Position numbers and translations under genes: made by a program. DNA of 64,000 nucleotides from Hyphomicrobium sp. (GTDB lineage Bacteria; Pseudomonadota; Alphaproteobacteria; Rhizobiales; Hyphomicrobiaceae), in assembly GCA_002928515.1 (NCBI GenBank), contig PERI01000002.1, positions 186,001 through 250,000 of the forward strand, in the 5' to 3' direction. The stretch's first letter is position 1, and each line of letters opens with the position of its first letter. Below, piece after piece: positions 51,886 to 61,693 of the stretch. Under the pieces are notes generated by a model, which did not search any database, was not told the DNA's origin, and saw only the letters and a program-made list of their open reading frames with translations.

Positions 51886-52833
51886 TCAAGACGCAGCGAT
51901 TTTGCGTTCGATGGCGTCCCAGATCATGGCAGCGATATCGTTGCCGCCAAACGCTTTGACTTGTCGGATGCCTGTTGGCGACGTGACATTGATTTCGGTC
52001 AGATAAGGACCGATGACATCGATGCCGGTGAACAGCAACCCACGCTTTTTCAATTCAGGTCTGAGACGCGCGCAGATCTCCTTGTCGCGTTTGGTGAGCT
52101 TAACCGGCGCGGCCTTGCCGCCGACGTGGAGGTTTGAGCGGGTCTCACATTTTTGCGGCACACGATTGATGGCGCCTGCGATCTCGCCATCGATGAGGAT
52201 GATGCGCTTGTCGCCGGCTTTTACTTCCGAGCGATACTCCTGCACCATGAACGGTTCGCGGAACACGGTTTGGAACAATTCGACGAGCGATGAGACGTTG
52301 CCATCGTCGGGCTTCAGGCGGAACACCGCTGCGCCGCCGTTGCCGTAGAGCGGCTTGACGATGATGTCTTTGTATTTGTCGCGGAAGGCGAGCACGTCAG
52401 CGAGTTGGCGCGTGACGAGCGTTGGCGGCATGAGATCGAGGAAATCGAGTACGAACAGTTTTTCCGGCGCGTTGCGGACGTGGGCCGGGTCGTTGACGAC
52501 GAGCGTTTTAGGATGGATGCGTTCGAGCAGGTGCGTGGTCGTGATGTAGTTCATGTCGAACGGTGGGTCTTGGCGCAGCAGCACGCAATCGCGTTTGCTC
52601 AAATCTTCGACGCGCGATTTGGTGAGCGCGTAGTGGTCGTCGGCTTTGTCTTCGACGGTCAGCGTTGCGCCGCGCGCGAGGAGTTTGTCGCCGTGGAGCG
52701 CAAGATTGTTCGGCGTGTAATAGAAAATATCGTGACCGCGCTTTTGCGCTTCGAGCAGAATTGCGAACGTTGAATCGCCGCGAATGTCGATGGCGTGGAT
52801 GGGGTCCATCTGGACGGCGATTTTGAGGGACAT
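51886..52833 (-). CDS. gshB: Glutathione synthetase
   Basis: ATP-grasp ligase joining gamma-glutamylcysteine and glycine, 315 residues as in E. coli. Opens MSLKIAVQMDPIHAIDIRGDST; then VEDLSKRDCVLLRQDPPFDMNYITTTHLLE, the ATP-grasp KPLYGNGGAAVFRL, the substrate loop KRIILIDGEIAGAINRVP, and GLLFTGIDVIGPYLTEINVTSPTGIRQV. Product glutathione serves GrxC encoded in this window. priA lies 163 nt upstream on the same strand. Confidence 0.95.
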   Translation of the reverse strand: MSLKIAVQMDPIHAIDIRGDSTFAILLEAQKRGHDIFYYTPNNLALHGDKLLARGATLTVEDKADDHYALTKSRVEDLSKRDCVLLRQDPPFDMNYITTTHLLERIHPKTLVVNDPAHVRNAPEKLFVLDFLDLMPPTLVTRQLADVLAFRDKYKDIIVKPLYGNGGAAVFRLKPDDGNVSSLVELFQTVFREPFMVQEYRSEVKAGDKRIILIDGEIAGAINRVPQKCETRSNLHVGGKAAPVKLTKRDKEICARLRPELKKRGLLFTGIDVIGPYLTEINVTSPTGIRQVKAFGGNDIAAMIWDAIERKIAAS

Positions 52834-52996
52834 GTGCTGGCTCGATTCTGCGAATTGCGAGGTGTGCTTAGCATAGTTGGTGACGAAGCGTCAGCGTCCG
52901 AACTGCGCGATAAATGGGCGGCTAACTTGCACGAATCCCCGCCTTTCCCTCAAGGGGACTTCCAAGTGGTCCCGCGGGGATGACGTTTCGATAAAA

Positions 52997-55198
52997 CTAA
53001 AAGAAATTGTAGGGGTCGATGTCGAGGGTAACGCGAATGTCGCCTTTCAGTTTCGGGATGTCGGATTCCCAGGCGCGCAAATAACTTTGCAGATCCTGAT
53101 CGCGCGGCGCACGCACCAGGAGCCGCCAGCGATAGCGACCGCGCACAATGGCAATGGGGGCTTCAGCAGGACCTAGCACCGTGATTTTTTCCGATGGCGG
53201 AGCGCGGCGTGCGATATCGCGCGCGGTGCGTTCGGCAAGTTCTTTGTCGCGTGCCGAGACGATGACAGCGGCGAGACGCCCGTAGGGTGGGAGCAGACCT
53301 TTCTGCCGGGTTTTGATTTCGTAATTCAAGAATGCCTGACGGTCGCCTGCAACGATGGCGGCCATCACCGGATGATCGGGTAGATGCGTTTGCACAAATC
53401 CGCGACCGACCGTGTGCGCGCGACCAGCTCGACCCGTCACCTGATGCAACAATTGGAATGTGCGTTCGCCTGCGCGCGGATCGGCGCCATGGGCCAATCC
53501 CAAATCGCCATCGACGACGCCGACGAGCGCGAGGTCAGGAAAGTTGTGACCCTTAGCGACGATCTGCGTGCCGATGATGATATCGACGTCGCGCGCTTCG
53601 ATGCGATGGATCATCGCGCGCATGTCGATCAGGCTGGGGATGAGATCGGACGAGAGCAATGCGACGCGAGCATAGGGGAAGCGTTCGGCCACTTCTTCGG
53701 CGACGCGTTCGATGCCGGGGCCGCAAGCAACGAGGCTGCCAGGTGCCGCGCAGTTCGGACACTTTTCCGGCAGCGAGAGAGAGAAGCCGCAGTGATGGCA
53801 GTCGAGACGCTTTTTGAAGCGATGTTCGACGAGCCATGCGGTGCATTGAGGACATTCGATGCGATGGCCACAGCTTCGGCACAGCGTGAGCGGGGCGTAA
53901 CCGCGACGGTTCAAAAACAATAGCGATTGCTGGCCTTTTGCGTAGGCGTCCGTCATGGCGGAGACGAGGCGCGGGGCGAGCCATTTGCCAGGCTCTGGGC
54001 CTTCGCGCTTCATGTCGATGGCAGCAACGTCCGGCATATCAACGCCGGTGAAGCGACCCGGCAAAACGAGATGGCGGTAGCGTCCGTGGAGCGCGTTGAC
54101 ATGGCTTTCAATGGACGGTGTGGCCGATGCGAGGACGACTGGAAATTTTCCAAGGTTGCCGCGCACGACGCACATGTCTCGTCCCTGATAGTGGACGCGG
54201 TCGTCTTGTTTGTAGCCTTGGTCGTGTTCTTCATCGACGATGATAAGGCCCAATTGCGGGTAGGGCAGGAAGAGTGCCGAGCGCGCGCCGACGATGCAGC
54301 GCACGTCTCCAGTGGCGACGCCTTTCCAGATGCGGCCGCGTTCGGCGGCGGCCAAAGCTGAATGCCACTCGACTGGTTTTGCGCCGAAGCGACGTTCAAA
54401 GCGATCAAGGAATTGGCTAGTAAGGGCGATCTCGGGCAACATGATGAGCGCCTGATGACCCGCTGCCAATGTGCGCGCAACAGCTTCGAAATAGACTTCG
54501 GTTTTGCCGGAGCCTGTGACGCCATCGAGCAGCGTGACGGAAAAATTATCGGCATCGACGGCGCTGATGAGGCCGCTGACGGCGTGCGCTTGATCATCGG
54601 TGAATTCTGTTTGCGCGTGAGTTGGATTGGGTCGCGGGAATTGTCGCTCGGGGATTGCGACATCGACGAGGCTGCCAGCCAACACGAGGCCGTCGATCAC
54701 GCCGGTGGAGCAGGCGGCCAATTGCGCGAGTTCGGATTTCGAGCGGATCTGACCGTCGGCTGCAAACTGTAAGGCGCGGGTGCGGGCGGGCGTCATTTTC
54801 GATGGTGGGGGTGCATCATCGACGAGGCGCACGCCGAAGCGCGGTTTGGGGGGATCGAACGCGCTGTCGGCGCTCATCATCATGCGGGCGACCATACCGA
54901 GCGGTGCGAGGGTATATTTCGCCACCCATTCGGCAAAGCGCAGCGACATGATCGGCAGCGGCGGGACGTCGATCCTTGTTGTCAGCGCTTTCAGCTTTTT
55001 CGGATCGAGAGGCTTTTGTTCGCCTTGAGGTGTATCCCAAACAATACCGATGCGGCTTTGTGGGCCAAATGGCACCAGCACGAAATCTCCCGGAGCAATC
55101 TCAAAGCCAGGCGGCACGAGATAATCGTAGGTTTGACCGAGCGCGACGGGCATCAAAACCGGCACTGTGGGGCCCGGAAGAGCCGGGTTATTTCCCAT
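52997..55198 (-). CDS. priA: Primosomal protein N' (replication restart helicase PriA)
   Basis: 733 residues from ATG 55198. The N-terminal DNA-binding 3'BD domain (VPVLMPVALGQTYDYLVPPG) is followed by the helicase: Walker A DGVTGSGKTEVYFEA, DEEH box GLIIVDEEHDQGYKQDD, motif III VLASATPSIES, and the zinc-binding insert CRSCGHRIECPQC, CHHCGFSLSLPEKCPNC with eight cysteines. Motif VI reads GRAGRAHTVGRGFVQT. It reloads DnaB at stalled forks. An in-frame TTG start at 55234 is less likely. Divergent from the transaldolase gene, 169 nt apart. Confidence 0.95.
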   Translation of the reverse strand: MGNNPALPGPTVPVLMPVALGQTYDYLVPPGFEIAPGDFVLVPFGPQSRIGIVWDTPQGEQKPLDPKKLKALTTRIDVPPLPIMSLRFAEWVAKYTLAPLGMVARMMMSADSAFDPPKPRFGVRLVDDAPPPSKMTPARTRALQFAADGQIRSKSELAQLAACSTGVIDGLVLAGSLVDVAIPERQFPRPNPTHAQTEFTDDQAHAVSGLISAVDADNFSVTLLDGVTGSGKTEVYFEAVARTLAAGHQALIMLPEIALTSQFLDRFERRFGAKPVEWHSALAAAERGRIWKGVATGDVRCIVGARSALFLPYPQLGLIIVDEEHDQGYKQDDRVHYQGRDMCVVRGNLGKFPVVLASATPSIESHVNALHGRYRHLVLPGRFTGVDMPDVAAIDMKREGPEPGKWLAPRLVSAMTDAYAKGQQSLLFLNRRGYAPLTLCRSCGHRIECPQCTAWLVEHRFKKRLDCHHCGFSLSLPEKCPNCAAPGSLVACGPGIERVAEEVAERFPYARVALLSSDLIPSLIDMRAMIHRIEARDVDIIIGTQIVAKGHNFPDLALVGVVDGDLGLAHGADPRAGERTFQLLHQVTGRAGRAHTVGRGFVQTHLPDHPVMAAIVAGDRQAFLNYEIKTRQKGLLPPYGRLAAVIVSARDKELAERTARDIARRAPPSEKITVLGPAEAPIAIVRGRYRWRLLVRAPRDQDLQSYLRAWESDIPKLKGDIRVTLDIDPYNFF

Positions 55199-55367
55199 GA
55201 TTTCGAGCAGACTTTCCAAACCGGGGGCCGCCAACTAGAAGCTATGTCACCGTATCGTCATAGCAGCATCATTGCGCAGTTCAGGCATGCTCAAGGCACG
55301 CTATGCTGCTGGCGCAAACGATGGACTGACGTGACCGGGACTTAAAGGACGAGTGTAGGAGACCTCA

Positions 55368-56024
55368 ATGAAATTCTTCGTCGATACAGCGGACGTGGCC
55401 GAGATCAAAGAGTTAGCGGCGACGGGCTTGCTCGACGGTGTGACGACGAACCCGACATTAGTGGCCAAAGCTGGGCGTGACTTCAAAGAGATCATTGCCG
55501 AGATTTGTGCCGTTGTTCCAGGTCCGGTGTCGGCTGAAGTGGCGGCGACCGATTTCGACGGCATGATGAAGGAAGGGCGCGAGTTGGCGAAGATCGCCGA
55601 TAACGTGACCATCAAGGTGCCGTTGACACTCGATGGCTTGAAGGCGTGCAAGGCGTTTGCGAGCGACGGTACGATGGTCAACGTGACGCTATGCTTTTCG
55701 GCGAACCAGGCGCTGCTTGCGGCGAAGGCTGGCGCGACTTTCGTTTCACCGTTCATTGGCCGGTTGGATGATATCGGATTGAACGGTATGGATGTGATCC
55801 GCGAAATCCGTGCGATCTACGACAACTATCCGGACCTTTCGACCGATATTCTTGCAGCGTCGATCCGCACGGTTGGGCACGTCAAAGAGGCGGCGTTGAT
55901 CGGCGCGGATGTGGCGACTATTCCGCCGTCGATTTTGAAAGCGCTGGTCAAGCATCCTCTAACGGACGCGGGGCTCGCGACATTCGTTGCCGACTGGAAA
56001 AAAACGGGTCAGAAAATCGTTTAG
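55368..56024 (+). CDS. tal: Transaldolase / fructose-6-phosphate aldolase (small TalC type)
   Basis: 218 residues, the short class I aldolase form. [34 protein letters not shown] is the family start; the Schiff-base Lys is in NVTIKVPLT (about 86), and [31 protein letters not shown] follows. Members act as transaldolase or as F6P aldolase; residues visible here do not decide, though the Rhizobiales members are usually called transaldolase. AGGAG 7 nt before the ATG. Conserved position between priA and xerC. Confidence 0.92.
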   Translation: MKFFVDTADVAEIKELAATGLLDGVTTNPTLVAKAGRDFKEIIAEICAVVPGPVSAEVAATDFDGMMKEGRELAKIADNVTIKVPLTLDGLKACKAFASDGTMVNVTLCFSANQALLAAKAGATFVSPFIGRLDDIGLNGMDVIREIRAIYDNYPDLSTDILAASIRTVGHVKEAALIGADVATIPPSILKALVKHPLTDAGLATFVADWKKTGQKIV

Positions 56025-56156
56025 TCGGCTGCGATATGTTGGCGTTTTGTCGTTAACCCAACTTTATTTTGCGAAAGTTATCCCCGCTGTTTGGCGCCAT
56101 GGCACACTGTCGGTTTGGGGCGATGTGCGCCTGCTTGAACAAGGATAGCTGACGGC

Positions 56157-57581
56157 GTGACGGTTAAAATTCTATCGGCTGCTTTGATTGCGCGCTTCGT
56201 CGATATTGTCGGCGCGGCGCATGCGATTTTGCGGCCGGAGGAGCAGGCTGGATATTTACGTGAGTGGCGCGATCGCTATGTCGGGCGCACGCCTGTTGTT
56301 CTGCGTCCAGGTTCGACGGATGAGGTATCGCGCATTTTAGCTTTGGCACATGCCGAGCGGGTGGGCGTGGTTCCTCAAGCAGGCAATACCGGTTTGGTTG
56401 GTGGGCAAATTCCATCGGCAGCGGGCGATGAGATAATTCTATCTGTTGAGCGCATGCGCGCTGTGCGCGATGTCGATGCAGCGGGTGGGACATTCGTCGT
56501 TGAAGCGGGTGTGACGCTGGCGGACGCGCAAGCTGCGGCTGAGGCTGTCGGCATGATGTTTCCGTTGAGTCTTGCCTCGGAAGGCAGCGCCCGTATCGGT
56601 GGTGTGCTGGCGACCAACGCAGGTGGAACCGGTGTTCTAGCGTACGGCAACGCGCGTCATTTGACGTTGGGTCTTGAGGCGGTTCTGGCGGATGGCCGCG
56701 TTTGGCAAGGTTTGCGGCGGTTAAAAAAAGATAACACGGGATACGATCTGCGCGATCTTCTGATTGGATCGGAAGGTACACTCGGCGTTATCACGGCGGC
56801 GGCGTTGCGCATGGTGCCGCGTCCGGCGGGGCAAGCGACGGCGGTTGTGGCGCTTGCGCGATCCGAAGACGCGTTGGCTTTATTTCGACGCATTGAAACG
56901 TTGGCGGGCAGCGGGCTCACGGCATTCGAATTTTGGTCGGCAGGTGTGCAGGATTTTGCGTTGGCGTATGGGGCTGGTGTGCGCGCGCCAATTCGAGGGT
57001 CGCACCCTTGGTATGCGCTCATCGAGTTTTCGAGCGGGTGCGCCGATGGGCGCGCGATGGGGCAACTTGCCGGTCTGCTGCAAGCAGCGAGCGATGATGG
57101 CATTGTGCAAGACGCCGTGATCGCGCAATCAGGGCAGCAGGCCCGTGACTTTTGGAAACTGCGCGAGAGTTTTTCAGAAGCGCAAAAAGGTGCGGGTGGC
57201 AGCATCAAGCATGACATTTCTGTACCGGTAGCGCGTATTCCAGAGTTTCTTGAGCGCGCGGGTCGGATTGTCGAGCAGGTGTGTGCCGGGGCAAGACCGG
57301 TACCGTTCGGACATTTTGGCGACGGCAATATTCATTACAACGTCTCGCAACCGGTCGGCATGGATAAGGCCGCGTTTCTTGCGTTCTGGGAGACCATGTC
57401 AGAGGCTGTGCACGCCCTCGTCACAGACATGGACGGTTCGATTTCGGCGGAACATGGCATTGGTCAGATGAAGCGCGAGGCACTGGTGCGGGCGAAGTCT
57501 GACGTCGAGATCGAGATGATGCGGGCGATCAAACAGGCGCTCGATCCGCGCGGTATTTTGAACCCGGGCAAAGTGCTGTAA
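56157..57581 (+). CDS. FAD-linked D-2-hydroxyacid dehydrogenase
   Basis: 474 residues. A VAO-type FAD domain (VVLRPGSTDEVSRILALAHAERVGVVPQAGNTGLVGGQIPS; then NAGGTGVLAYGNARHLTLGLEAVL, GSEGTLGVITAAALRMVP) precedes an FAD-oxidase C domain ending in the metal-binding HFGDGNIHYNV and the EHGIGQMKREAL signature. Members oxidise D-lactate, D-2-hydroxyglutarate or glycolate; the exact acid is not readable. GTG 56157 with AAGGA 11 nt upstream. Lies between transaldolase and xerC on the same strand. Confidence 0.9.
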   Translation: MTVKILSAALIARFVDIVGAAHAILRPEEQAGYLREWRDRYVGRTPVVLRPGSTDEVSRILALAHAERVGVVPQAGNTGLVGGQIPSAAGDEIILSVERMRAVRDVDAAGGTFVVEAGVTLADAQAAAEAVGMMFPLSLASEGSARIGGVLATNAGGTGVLAYGNARHLTLGLEAVLADGRVWQGLRRLKKDNTGYDLRDLLIGSEGTLGVITAAALRMVPRPAGQATAVVALARSEDALALFRRIETLAGSGLTAFEFWSAGVQDFALAYGAGVRAPIRGSHPWYALIEFSSGCADGRAMGQLAGLLQAASDDGIVQDAVIAQSGQQARDFWKLRESFSEAQKGAGGSIKHDISVPVARIPEFLERAGRIVEQVCAGARPVPFGHFGDGNIHYNVSQPVGMDKAAFLAFWETMSEAVHALVTDMDGSISAEHGIGQMKREALVRAKSDVEIEMMRAIKQALDPRGILNPGKVL

Positions 57582-57710
57582 GCCGTATTGATAGTGTTAA
57601 CGCGGCGTTAACGATTCGGGCCAAGGGTGTGAGCGGTGCTCAGTTGATGCGTTATCTTGAGTCCTGGATTTTTTGAAGTTGGTTTTTCCTGAACGCTAAG
57701 CCGGAGTGAG

Positions 57711-58679
57711 ATGGATACGCTCGACGACATTTTGATGGATGATGCGCTTCTGCCGCTGGGCGAGGATTTACGCGCGGCGATCCGTGATTGGCTGGCGCAT
57801 ATCGGCAATGAGCGCGGACAGAGCGAAGCGACGCGAGAAGCTTACGAGCGCGACCTGCGTCAGTTCCTTGGATTCTTAAAACGACATTTGGGTCATGCGC
57901 CGTGCCTGGGTGACTTAGAAAAACTCGATGCCAAAACGCTGCGCGTGTTTTTAGCAAACCGGCGCAAATCTGGCGTCATTTCACGATCGCTGGCGCGGTC
58001 GCTGTCGGCGTTGCGCATGTTTTTCAAATGGCTTGAGCGTGAAGAGGTTTTGAAAAATCGCGCGGTGATGCAGATCGCGTTACCGAAAATTCCGCACGGT
58101 GTGCCCAAGCCGTTGACGGTGGAATTGGCGGCGCGTGTGGTCGGCAGTGACGCACGCGATGACAATGGTTGGATCGCAGCGCGCGATACGGCGGTGCTGC
58201 TGCTGCTTTACGGATGCGGATTGCGCATCAGCGAAGCGTTGAGTTTGACGTTGCGGACCGCGCCGCTCGATGGTCGCGACGTGATGCAAATTACGGGTAA
58301 AGGCGGACGCGAGCGTATGGTGCCGGCTCTCGCCATCGTATCGCAAGCTATTGCTAAGTACGTGGAGCTTTGTCCTTTCCCGTTAGCGCCGGATGGACCG
58401 CTGTTTCTTGGCGCACGCGGTGGGCCGCTCTCGCCGCGCCTCATTCAACTGGCGATGGAAAAACTGCGCCACGACTTGGGATTACCGGATACTGCAACGC
58501 CACATGCTTTACGCCATTCGTTTGCGACACATTTGCTGTCAGCGGATGCTGATTTGCGGCAAATCCAAGAACTTCTGGGTCATGCCTCGTTGTCGACAAC
58601 ACAAATTTATACCGAAGTGGACCGCGAACGCCTACTGAGCGTTTATGATCAGGCGCATCCTCGGGCGGGTGCGCGATAG
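57711..58679 (+). CDS. xerC: Tyrosine recombinase XerC
   Basis: 322 residues; partner of XerD at dif. N-terminal core-binding domain (about 22-112: IRDWLAHIGNERGQSEATREAY...) and a complete catalytic set: R172 in GLRISEAL, K197 in TGKGG, H265 and R268 in HALRHSF, H291 in LGHASLST and nucleophile Y300. The position beside priA and the oxidoreductase, as in other Rhizobiales, supports XerC rather than XerD. Both recombinases occur in this window, so the dif system is complete apart from the site itself, which I did not find here. Confidence 0.93.
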   Translation: MDTLDDILMDDALLPLGEDLRAAIRDWLAHIGNERGQSEATREAYERDLRQFLGFLKRHLGHAPCLGDLEKLDAKTLRVFLANRRKSGVISRSLARSLSALRMFFKWLEREEVLKNRAVMQIALPKIPHGVPKPLTVELAARVVGSDARDDNGWIAARDTAVLLLLYGCGLRISEALSLTLRTAPLDGRDVMQITGKGGRERMVPALAIVSQAIAKYVELCPFPLAPDGPLFLGARGGPLSPRLIQLAMEKLRHDLGLPDTATPHALRHSFATHLLSADADLRQIQELLGHASLSTTQIYTEVDRERLLSVYDQAHPRAGAR

Positions 58680-58724
58680 ATTTGTGTACTGAGTATTTAT
58701 CGTCTGTCGTTTACGAGTATCATC

Positions 58725-59762
58725 ATGTCTGTTTTTCGCACTCTCGCTTTTGTTTGTTGTGTCGTTGTCGCTGGCTGCTTCGGGTCCGCGAATGTTTATG
58801 CTGCGGAGCCCTCGAAAAAGACTGAAAGCGCCGCGTCGTGTCATGGCGACGACATGCTGGCTGAACTCGCAGAAAAAGCTCCAGATCTGTTTCAGAAAGT
58901 GCAAACCGAAAGCCGCGCGCTCGGCAATACGGAAGCCGTGCTTTGGAAAATTGAAAAGCCTGGCGTTGGCACATCGTATTTGTTCGGCACGATGCATTTG
59001 AGCGATCGGCGACTGACGGAATTATCGCCTGCGGTGATGTCGGCAATCAAAAGTTCAAAAACTCTGGCTCTTGAAGTCGCGGATCTTTCCGAAAAGGCGC
59101 TGGCCGATGGCATGAGCAAAGCGACCGATCTTCTGATGTATTCGGACGGCAAAAATTTGCAGAGCCAATTGACGGCTGACGAATATAAAATTGTTCAGCA
59201 GGTTGTTGCGAAGTCCGGCATGCCGGGAGAATTTGCCGGCATGTTTAAGCCATGGCTGGTCAATATGCTGTTGGCGTTATCGGATTGCGAGCGGCAGAAG
59301 GTTGCTTCCGGTGCGGCTGTTCTCGATATGAAAATCGCTGAGGAAGCGCAGAAAAATAAAATCGCGGTTGTCGGACTTGAAAGTATCGAACAGCAGTTGA
59401 GTGCGCTCGCATCAGTGCCTGAAGATCAGCAATTGCAGATGTTGAAAGTTGGTCTGAAATATGCCGATCGCGCCGACGACATGATGGAAACGCTGGTGCA
59501 GATGTACTTGAAGCGTGAACTTGGCGCGGCGATGCCGTTTCAAATTGCGCTCGCTTCACAGCACGGTATTTCCGCCGATGCCTTTGAAGGTTTTAAGACA
59601 TCTTTGCTTGTGGAGCGAAACGCGCGGATGCGCGACGCCGCAAAATCGCTGCTCGATAAAGGCGAAGTGTTTATCGCTGTTGGAGCGTTGCACTTGCCAG
59701 GGCAAACCGGATTGGTCGCGTTATTTCGCGAGGCGGGCTTCACAGTTTCAGCCGTTGAATAA
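58725..59762 (+). CDS. TraB/GumN family protein, predicted lipoprotein
   Basis: 345 residues. A signal with lipobox-like VVVAGC (about 14-18) suggests lipid anchoring or plain secretion. The TraB/GumN domain is recognised by the first motif GVGTSYLFGTMHLSDRRLTELSP (GxxH), by VVGLESIEQQLSAL (GxE), and the last motif VFIAVGALHLPGQTGLVALFREAGF. The family is Tiki-like and may be metalloproteases; substrate unknown. Follows xerC by 45 nt. Confidence 0.87.
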   Translation: MSVFRTLAFVCCVVVAGCFGSANVYAAEPSKKTESAASCHGDDMLAELAEKAPDLFQKVQTESRALGNTEAVLWKIEKPGVGTSYLFGTMHLSDRRLTELSPAVMSAIKSSKTLALEVADLSEKALADGMSKATDLLMYSDGKNLQSQLTADEYKIVQQVVAKSGMPGEFAGMFKPWLVNMLLALSDCERQKVASGAAVLDMKIAEEAQKNKIAVVGLESIEQQLSALASVPEDQQLQMLKVGLKYADRADDMMETLVQMYLKRELGAAMPFQIALASQHGISADAFEGFKTSLLVERNARMRDAAKSLLDKGEVFIAVGALHLPGQTGLVALFREAGFTVSAVE

Positions 59763-59775
59763 TATCGCTCGTACT

Positions 59776-60171
59776 TTAGAAGCGGCTCGCCACTGAATAT
59801 CCGACCACGGCCGCAGCACCAGTGAGAACAGCACCCCAGACCGTGTCGGCGACTGCCAGCGACACGGGCCAATCGCGCAAGGTTGCAAGATTGGTGAGGT
59901 CGTACGTTGCGTAGCAGAAAAATCCGAAGGCTGTGCCGAGGATAGCGGCGCGTTGCCAATCGCCTGCTTCGACAGCGGGATTGATGGCAAACATCATGAT
60001 GCCGAAGATGTAGATGAGATAAAACGCGAATGCCGCTGGGATGTTGAAGCCATCACCCATCAAGTGACCGATGCCAGAGCGGTAAAAATCTTTGGCGACG
60101 AAGCCCAGCCAAACCATATCGACGGCCAAGAAAAACACGAGGGTCGCAAAGTAGGTGGCGGGAAGTCTCAT
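59776..60171 (-). CDS. DUF2177 family membrane protein
   Basis: 131 residues with four membrane helices (ATYFATLVFFLAVDMVWLGF, AFAFYLIYIFGIMMFAI, ILGTAFGFFCYATYDLTN, VSLAVADTVWGAVLTGAAAVV). The internal DMVWLGFVAKDFYRSGIGHLM and YATYDLTNLATLRDWP sequences are DUF2177 signatures. Function unknown. Converges with the TraB gene (13 nt between stops). Confidence 0.9.
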   Translation of the reverse strand: MRLPATYFATLVFFLAVDMVWLGFVAKDFYRSGIGHLMGDGFNIPAAFAFYLIYIFGIMMFAINPAVEAGDWQRAAILGTAFGFFCYATYDLTNLATLRDWPVSLAVADTVWGAVLTGAAAVVGYSVASRF

Positions 60172-60284
60172 GTTTTTATCTCCCGGGTTTGGTCGTGCTG
60201 CATCGGATATTGCAAAGGGTCGCTCAAGATGTAACGCGGATGTTCGGCGATTGGTTCGCTAGTTCGCGCTGACTTTGGTCTCAA

Positions 60285-61688
60285 TCACATATGAATGGCG
60301 CGTTTTCCGGCCGCGAGTGCAGCCTCTTTTACAGCTTCGGTGAGCGTCGGGTGAGCGTGGCAGGTGCGGGCTAAATCTTCTGCCGATCCGCCGAACTCCA
60401 TAATCACGGCGGCTTCGGCGATCAATTCGCCTGCGTGAGCACCGACAATGTGGACGCCCAGGATGCGGTCTGTTGTGGCGTCAGCGAGAATTTTGACGAA
60501 GCCGTCTGTGGTGCGATTGACCTTGGCGCGGCCGTTGGCGGTAAAAGGAAATTTGCCGACCGTGTAAGCGATGTTGTCGGTCTTCAGTTCTTCTTCGGTT
60601 TTCCCGACGCTGGCGACTTCGGGGTGCGTGTAGATGACGTTCGGGATGACGCCGTAGTTCACATGGCCTGCTTGGCCAGCGATGGTTTCAGCGACGGCGA
60701 TGCCTTCATCTTCGGCTTTGTGGGCGAGCATCGGGCCTGCGATCACGTCGCCGATGGCAAAGATGCCCGACACGTTGGTTTGATAGTGGCCATCGACGAG
60801 GATTCGTTTTTTGGCATCTAGCGCGACGCCCGCTTCGGCGAGACCGAGGCCCTCGGTGTAGGGCGTGCGGCCAACAGCGACGAGTACGACATCGGCGGTG
60901 ACGGTTTGCGAGGGCCCGCCCGATGCCGGTTCGACGTGGGCTGTGACGCCTTTCGGTGACGCATCGACGGCCGTCACTTTGCTGCCCAAGCGGAAGGCGA
61001 TGCCTTGCTTTTCGAGAATGCGCTGGAAGGATTTGGCGACATCGGCATCCATGCCCGGCAGGATGCGTTCGAGATATTCGATGACGACCACTTCGGCGCC
61101 GAGACGACGCCAAACGGAGCCTAATTCCAGTCCGATGACGCCAGCACCGATGACGAGAAGTTTGGCGGGGACCTTGCTGAGTTCCAGTGCGCCCGTGGAT
61201 GAGACGATGCGTTTTTCGTCGATCTCGATTCCGGGCAGGCGAATGACATCCGAGCCGGTGGCAATAACGACGTGTTTTGCCTCAAGCGTTTGCGCTTCGC
61301 CGTCATCCAACGTCACGCCGACTTTACCGGGGCCATTGATGCGTCCGGTGCCGTGATAGCTGTCGATTTTATTTTTCTTGAGCAAGAAGGCCACGCCATC
61401 GACGTTGCCTTTCACGCCTTCGAGCTTGAAGGCCTGCATTTTAGCGAGATCGAGTTTGGGGGTGACGGCGATCCCCATGGCCGCGAAATGATGGTTGGCT
61501 GCGTCGTAGGCTTCGGAGGCATGCAGCAAGGCTTTCGATGGAATGCAGCCGACGTTCAAGCACGTGCCGCCGTGGGTTGCGCGTTTTTCGACAACGGCGA
61601 CTTTCATGCCGAGTTGGGCGGCACGGATGGCGCATACGTAGCCGCCGGGGCCGGTGCCGATGACGACGAGATCGTAGGGCGAAGGCAT
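60285..61688 (-). CDS. lpdA: Dihydrolipoyl dehydrogenase (E3)
   Basis: 467-residue flavoprotein re-oxidising dihydrolipoamide of the 2-oxoglutarate dehydrogenase complex, and possibly of others. FAD site VVIGTGPGGYVCAIRAAQLG, redox disulfide GGTCLNVGCIPSK, NAD site VIGAGVIGLELGSVWRRLGAEV, and the active His-Glu near the end (CHAHPTLTEAVKEA). ATG 61688 lies 5 nt after the odhB stop; an in-frame upstream start overlapping odhB is not needed. Last gene of odhA-odhB-lpdA. Confidence 0.95.
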   Translation of the reverse strand: MPSPYDLVVIGTGPGGYVCAIRAAQLGMKVAVVEKRATHGGTCLNVGCIPSKALLHASEAYDAANHHFAAMGIAVTPKLDLAKMQAFKLEGVKGNVDGVAFLLKKNKIDSYHGTGRINGPGKVGVTLDDGEAQTLEAKHVVIATGSDVIRLPGIEIDEKRIVSSTGALELSKVPAKLLVIGAGVIGLELGSVWRRLGAEVVVIEYLERILPGMDADVAKSFQRILEKQGIAFRLGSKVTAVDASPKGVTAHVEPASGGPSQTVTADVVLVAVGRTPYTEGLGLAEAGVALDAKKRILVDGHYQTNVSGIFAIGDVIAGPMLAHKAEDEGIAVAETIAGQAGHVNYGVIPNVIYTHPEVASVGKTEEELKTDNIAYTVGKFPFTANGRAKVNRTTDGFVKILADATTDRILGVHIVGAHAGELIAEAAVIMEFGGSAEDLARTCHAHPTLTEAVKEAALAAGKRAIHM

Positions 61689-61693
61689 TGCGA

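Noticed and set aside
53384-53923. 179-codon plus-strand frame inside priA
   Set aside because: Antisense to conserved PriA helicase motifs; composition typical of a shadow frame.
56657-57328. 223-codon minus-strand frame inside the FAD-linked dehydrogenase
   Set aside because: Antisense to FAD-domain motifs; Pro/Ser/Arg/Cys-rich and without a ribosome site.
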